A stretch of 64,000 nucleotides of DNA from assembly GCA_961205875.1 (NCBI GenBank), contig OY540821.1:3286001-3350000 (forward strand). Direction: 5' to 3'. Under the pieces are notes generated by a model. The model did not search any database. It had not been told where the DNA came from and saw nothing but the letters and a program-made list of their open reading frames with translations. Shown here in pieces: positions 59,023 through 64,000 of this stretch (position 1 is the stretch's first letter; each line of letters starts with the position of its first letter). Source of the DNA: Sialis fuliginosa (Eukaryota > Arthropoda > Insecta > Megaloptera > Sialidae). The translations under genes and the position numbers were made by a program.

Positions 59023-60150
59023 ATATATGAGCATTTCCAGTAGTTTTTTAAAAAACAGGGCGCACGTATGTCACCAATTCTGCTCCCAATTTTTTTTCTC
59101 AAAGTGCATATCAAAAAAACATGTTTCCCAAAATATTTTCCCCCCGCACCCTTTTTTGGACGAAATACGATTTTTTAAACTTTTGAAATCGAGCGAAATT
59201 AGACTTTTTTCGATAATACCTTATTTTTCAAAATGTCCCTTATTATGCATGTTATAGGGCTCATTTTCTTTATTTTTTGTTGATCTTTCATTTGAAATCG
59301 GTTTCAGAGCCGAATATTCAATTTTGGCCGAATGCGGTACCAAAACATTAAGTTTGATTTTTTGTAAAAATAGTCGATTTTGAAATTGCCGCCAAATATT
59401 TTGGTTTCAACCAAAATACTTCCGATAAAGGTCATTTTATTCTATTTTTTATGTAGTTTCCAAATATTTATAGATTTTTTAATTTGGTCAAAAACTTTTA
59501 AAGTTACACTTGTTTTAAGATGTCTTATTTTCCAAAAAGCGCTATATTCACACCATTAAAACTTTTTTCTCTATACTCCAAATTGTACCAAATTTTGGCA
59601 AAAGTTTCCTTCCTTTATCCTTAAAACAACCCTCAAAAAACATTTTTTCATATTGAGCTCCTAAGTGAGATATAATTTTAATCTTAAAACAAGTGTAAAT
59701 CTATAAATATTTGGAAACTACATAAAAAATAGAATAAAATGACTTTTATCGGAAGTATTTTGATTGAAACCAAAATATTTGGCGGCAATTTCAAAATCGA
59801 CTATTTTTACAAAAAATCAAACTTAATGTTTTGGTATCGCATTCGGCCAAAATTGAATATTCGGCTCTGAAACCGATTTCAAATGAAAGATCACCAAAAA
59901 CGAAGAAAATGAGCCCTATAACATGCATAATAAGGGACATTTTGAAAAATAAAGTACTATCGAAAAAAGTCTAATTTCGCTCGATTTCAAAAGTTTAAAA
60001 AATCGTAATTCGGCCAAAAAAGGGGGCGGGGAGAAAAGATTTTGGGTAACGTGTTCTTTTGATATATACTTTGAGAAAAAAAATTGGGAGCAAAATCGGT
60101 GACATACGTGCGCCCTGTTTTTTAAAAAACTACTGGAAATGCTCATATAT
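59023..60150. mobile_element. second giant foldback, arms about 440-500 bp
   Basis: ATATATGAGCATTTCCAGTA at the left is mirrored by TACTGGAAATGCTCATATAT at the right. Arm similarity is high inward to about 59520 and 59682 (CACTTGTTTTAAGAT against ATCTTAAAACAAGTG), leaving a ~160-bp centre. The same 76-codon frame appears once in each arm, on opposite strands, with about a dozen differences. It has no recognisable domain and is most simply explained by the inverted duplication. Confidence 0.9.
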
Positions 60151-60527
60151 ATTTTTAATACTATAAAAATTGATATGCAAAAATAATATCTAAAAAGTAA
60201 TATTTTGATTTTATTTTAACACTAGCGACGTTTTAATTTTTATGAAAATTTATATAATTTATCAAATCTAATACCATTTTTACAATTTTTTTACGCCTTT
60301 TGTTGTTGAACTTTGAAAAATCATAATACAATATGTTAATTATATTAATAATTTATATTAAATCACTTTCATAATATAATAATTATGCAAAAATAAACGT
60401 ATCAAAATAATTTCTCGCCTTTAGAAGTTGAATTTCAGAAAATCTATACGTCATAAAATGTTTTTAAGTCCGAGGGTTTGGGCTGGGTGTCGATGTCACT
60501 AGGATTTCTTTTTTTTTATACATAAAA
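60151..60527. other. gene-free A/T-rich stretch
   Basis: No structure recognised. Confidence 0.4.
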
Positions 60528-60683
60528 CGAACTGTTACCTGCGACTTCGTCCGCCTATGTTCTTCTTTAGGATGCAAGCTATATGCCTGCCAAATTTCAT
60601 CAAAATCGGTTCAGCGGTTTAGCCGTGAAAAGGTAATAAACAGACAGACAGCGTTACTTTCGCATTTATAATATTAGTATCGA
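60528..60683 (-). mobile_element. very short Helitron, 156 bp, decayed 3' end
   Basis: On the minus strand it begins TCGATACTAATATTATAAAT after A. It runs through CACGGCTAAACCGCTGAACC to GGACGAAGTCGCAGGTAACA, and the expected CTAG is degraded to TTCG. Same family as 43142-44599. Confidence 0.7.
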
Positions 60684-60689
60684 TATAAA

Positions 60690-61073
60690 TAACCGGAAGT
60701 GCTAATAAAGACTTATTAAATTATAAACAAACTCTAACAATAGATATAATGGCAGTCGATCGCGATGTACCTTAAAATAAAAATTCTCGATTTTATAAAA
60801 CAAAATAAACAACGTATTTAAATTGAAAAGAACATAGATTCACGTTACATTTTTAAGTAGATCTCATCACATATTTAGTTGGTCGCTTGTGGTCTACATC
60901 CCCCCCCCCTCCACCCCCCATTGAAATATCAACTTAATGTATCCAAATCAATCCTTTTTTTGCCCGCAGCGTACGTAAAGAACACGTGTATCTAGCTATT
61001 CCAATTTAAACATACCCTAGCGCTAAAAACCCTTCTTTCCTTTTACCGAAATAAACATGTCTGCGCTGACAAT
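60690..61073. other. gene-free stretch with C homopolymer
   Basis: A C run lies at 60901-60909, followed by CCACCCCCC. No coding or paired ends seen. Confidence 0.35.
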
Positions 61074-61132
61074 CTTTACGACGTCTGCTCGGACAGGACC
61101 GTATTGAGGGGGGGCTTACATATTCATAATTA

Positions 61133-61684
61133 AAGGGTTTGCAGCAACAAGGAGTTAACTCCAGTTTTTATAATTTGTGGGAAAATAGAAAAAACTGTTA
61201 AAAAAATGGAGAATGTATTTAAATCGCCTTTGTCTTCGTCCAATTATTATTTGTCACCTACCACTTCATGTTTTGGCCAAATTCCATTGAGAAATTCGTT
61301 AAATTCGCAATTCTAGAGTCAATTTTATTCTGGAGTTAACTCCTTTTTAGCCTAAATAGTTGAAAATTATTTTATTTTTAAAGTAAGGAAGCATTGAATA
61401 AGAACAATTTTCAAGAAAATTGGTTTATTTCAAGAAAGAACACAGTAACGAGTGTACTAACTAAATTCTAAGCCCAAAAAAAAAGAATCAGCTTCTGGAG
61501 TTAACTCCATTTTGACCCAAGCGAATGAAGCAGCTAACTAATTCTAGCGGATACCTTGAGAACTATCAACGGTAGGTAACTCTTTGTTGAACCAAACGAA
61601 AGAATGATTTTTTCCCCCAAGAAACGGTTGTTAACTCTGTTTGGCCTAAAAATGGAGTTAACTCGTTGTTGCTGCAAACCCCTC
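61133..61684. mobile_element. MITE with TIR GGGTTTGCAGCAACAAGG and repeated GGAGTTAACTCC palindromes
   Basis: AAGGGTTTGCAGCAACAAGG at the left is mirrored by TGTTGCTGCAAACCCCT at the right, followed on each side by GAGTTAACTC. AATTA flanks both ends. The intact array unit at 62050 shows the empty site, supporting a 4-5 bp duplication. The 12-bp palindrome GGAGTTAACTCC, or a one-base variant, occurs near 61152, 61333, 61497 and 61653. Confidence 0.85.
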
Positions 61685-61740
61685 AATTATATCTGATTTC
61701 TAATTCGATAAATAAAAAAAAACGATCTTATCTTTACGAT

Positions 61741-62003
61741 CAGCGACGGATTTAGACAAGGGCAACATGGGCGGCAAAATTTTGAGGGGGCGAAAGATTC
61801 TGGGATAATACAACTTTTTTAGTTTAATACACAACACTCTAAAAAAAAGGAATATACAAAATTACTCCGATAAAAACAATTATCACTTCTCAGTTCATGT
61901 GATAATTCCGAAACTTATATAAAAAAATAGGTCATATTTTCCCTTGGTAGAGGGGCGGCAATTTTTTTTGCCCAGGGCGACACTTAACGTAAATCCGCCG
62001 CTG
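61741..62003. mobile_element. hAT-like MITE, 263 bp, TSD TTTACGAT
   Basis: CAGCGACGGATTTA and TAAATCCGCCGCTG are inverted ends flanked by exact TTTACGAT (61733-61740 and 62004-62011). Those 8 bases are also part of the array unit, confirming the insertion site. Confidence 0.95.
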
Positions 62004-62199
62004 TTTACGATGTCTGCTCAAACAGGGCCGTATTGAGGGGGGGCTTACATATTCATAATTATATCTGATTTCTAATTCGACAAATAAAAAAAAACTATCT
62101 AATCTTTACGATGTCTGCTCGAACAGGACCGTATTGAGGGAGGGCTTACATATTCATAATTATATCTGATTTCTAATTCGACAAATAAAAAAAAACTAG

Positions 62200-63440
62200 C
62201 CTCTATTCACCCGTGTTTATTTAATTATTTGTAGTGAATGTCAGCGCAAAAAACTGCTCTAAACAACGATATTTTCTCGACCAGGGACGTAGTGAAAGGG
62301 GGGGGGGAGGTCAAATACATAATTATATGTTATTGCTATTTCGACAAATTAAAAAACAACAGTTGTTCTAAGCAAGTATTAAACAAGTATGGTGTGTACC
62401 TGCCCAGGGCCGTAGCCAGTGAGGGTCCTGCAGAACCAGAATAAATATTATTTAATTGGAAGTCAAAAATAAAAACTAGCTTACCCAACTACCCTCGTTT
62501 ATTTAGATATTGGTGATGAATAACCGCACGAATAGCTACTCTAAAAATGTAAGCAATACCCCCTTTTCACCCCACCCCACACATACAACCTTATAGATAA
62601 AAAAATGTATTATTGTTCAAAGTGAAACTGCTTAGTTCGAATAGCGTGATTATATCTAGCCTGAACTAATCCTAGGGTCTAAAGCGTTTGAACAGTCGAA
62701 ACCTCATCAAAATCGGTTCAGTAGTCTTCAAATTATCTCGGAATAAACAAAATATTAATTTTTCATCAAGTCGGCCCTGTATATGTACGAACGTATAAGA
62801 GAGAGAGAGAGAAATGGATGTGTAAAAACCAAGGCAAGCTATGATTTCCCACGCGGTCCAGCTTAAATGAAAAGGATTTAAGACGAACTCGCCACGCCTT
62901 CTTCGATGTAATACTTTTACTAGCTCGGAGTAAAATCATTTATTTTGTGCCTCGGAAATGTAGATAGGTACTGCACTGTAGTAATACGAAATAAATATCT
63001 TAATCCGTTGTGGGAACCTTTTACATGAGTTGTTTTATTATCTTAATCTATGTGTATTTATTTTTTAATCTTGTATGTAGCGGTTAAAAATTAACAAATT
63101 GTTTTTTGAACTCCCGAAAGAGTTATTACGGAAATATAATTCGGATATCCGGCAATACTCGAATCAAATTTAAAATGCTCGCGTTTCAGGAAGCTATTTG
63201 TTCATTTTATCTGGAAAAAATACATCAAAATATATTTTATACTTTCTTTTGTGTACATTTTTAATATGAACAAATTCCTATGAGAAAATCCTGTAGTATG
63301 GATCAGAAAAGGACGAAAAAAAATATTGTTTGGACTCGGAAAGTGAATTTGATAGTAAAAAAGCTCGTTGATCTTCAAAATTTTATGTATGTTACCGTCA
63401 AAAAATAAAAAATTTAAATATATCAATTTCGGATCATCGT
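62200..63440. other. gene-free stretch with repeat fragments
   Basis: A G run lies at 62299-62307. 62400-62440 carries CAGGGCCGTAGCCAGTGAGG, typical of hAT ends. 62640-62770 is an inverted fragment of the 48720 repeat (CATCAAAATCGGTTCAGTAG). A short (GA)n run is at about 62800-62812. No gene. Confidence 0.4.
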
Positions 63441-63448
63441 AATTTTTA

Positions 63449-63872
63449 GGTTTCCGTAGAAAACTAGGAAACCTTATAGTTTCCACATGTCTGTCCTCAA
63501 AAAATTTAAATCGATTAAGATAAGAAATGATAAGATTTTTGAAAAAAACTTTTTTTTGGACCCCCTTTCCATAGACTGAAACGTGAACTAACATTTTTTT
63601 TTCACTTACCCCATTGAGTGGGGTTAAGTCTCCTGACATTTTGATTTTAACCCTTCGGTCACGATATATTTGCATTTAAATGTCGTTATCAGAGCGTCCC
63701 CTCACCCCTTCTACTTTCTAAACTATCGATGCAAAAATCTATAAAAAAAATCCAGAATGCAGCTTTTAGTTAGTACTTTCAATGAAAATTATAACGAACA
63801 CTGTAGCTAGAATAGTTTATAAAAAAAATTGAAATAGCTCTTATTTATAAATCGTAATGACTTCGGAAACCT
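63449..63872 (+). mobile_element. AGGTTTCC-ended element, copy 3, both ends present
   Basis: AGGTTTCCGTAGAAAACTAG at the left and TAATGACTTCGGAAACC at the right form short inverted ends, and GGAAACCTTATAGTTTCCAC follows the left end. The interior matches 52547-53060 in inverted form. The 157-codon minus frame at 63202-63675 crosses its left boundary and is a chance frame. Confidence 0.7.
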
Positions 63873-63914
63873 TGGCTGTTTTATTTTTACTAAATCTAAC
63901 GTATGACTTTTGTA

Positions 63915-64000
63915 GATCAAATTTTTCACTTCAATTTGCTTTTTTGTATCACTATACGACCGTTTTTGACCGAGTTATTTGCAGTCAAAGCAAAAATCAA
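63915..64000 (+). mobile_element. half of a small foldback, cut by the window edge
   Basis: GACCGAGTTATTTGCAGTCA and the preceding TTGCTTTTTTGTATCAC match the left arm of 7437-7630. Confidence 0.55.

Larger units (their letters stand above)
61074..62196 (+). repeat. three-unit ~100-bp tandem array split by two MITEs
   Basis: A unit containing TTTACGATGTCTGCTC, GACCGTATTGAGGG, CTTACATATTCATAATTATA and ATTCGACAAATAAAAAAAAA occurs at 61074-61132 plus 61685-61732, at about 62004-62102, and at about 62103-62196. The first unit is cut by the element at 61133-61684. A second element (61741-62003) sits between units one and two. Confidence 0.85.

Noticed and set aside
63202..63675. Longest single frame outside the XKR genes (157 codons)
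   Set aside because: It runs through the left boundary of an interspersed element present at two other places without the frame, and has no domain.
1..64000. tRNA or rRNA genes
   Set aside because: No segment showed a cloverleaf with a GGTTCRANNCC arm. The GGTTCGGGTT array at 57900-58560 only resembles that arm by chance.

Overview
The window is AT-rich eukaryotic DNA with spliced genes and very dense transposon debris. Helitrons, hAT-type and TA- or TTAA-flanked miniature elements, and short (TTAGG) runs point to an arthropod, most likely an insect. The species cannot be read from the sequence. No bacterial features, operons, rRNA or tRNA genes were found.

The only convincing protein-coding content lies in the first 18.5 kb on the minus strand. 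It is a head-to-tail tandem pair of XK-related (XKR, Kell-blood-group-protein-like) membrane protein genes. The downstream gene spans 8936 to 3622 and the upstream gene 18447 to 11927. Each has four coding exons. Exon 2 (290 nt) and exon 3 (129 nt) have identical lengths in the two genes, all splice phases match, and all boundaries are GT-AG. Joined, the exons give open frames of 491 and 496 codons. XKR proteins include caspase-activated phospholipid scramblases, but the biochemical role of these two is inferred only from family membership. Their introns are filled with mobile elements: a hAT element carrying a nested Helitron, a roughly 590-bp-arm foldback, several MITEs and a second Helitron. 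The start codon of the upstream gene lies inside a small palindromic insertion.

From 18.5 kb to 64 kb I found no complete gene. The region is nested non-autonomous transposons and tandem repeats. Many have exact ends and target-site duplications (TSDs): hAT-type elements with exact 8-bp duplications (at 2467, 5408, 13667, 20101, 53615, 56848, 57873 and 61741), Helitrons with TC...CTAG ends between A and T (13776, 17283, 22493, 43142) or a CTGG end (44634), TTAA-flanked elements (44739, 30125), and one TA-flanked MITE family (TIR AGGTACTGGCACCAGT) with about eleven copies or fragments. Other landmarks are a 15-unit satellite with a palindrome in each unit (50565-52505), a second large foldback (59023-60150), a three-unit array split by two datable insertions (61074-62196), and one 86-codon ORF without an ATG (46519-46779) that does not look like the surrounding repeats.

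The most interesting points are the transposon-supplied start codon of one XKR paralogue, the very long hairpin inside its first intron, the palindromic satellite with a four-unit higher-order period, and two hAT elements whose interiors are degenerate GC-rich short repeats.
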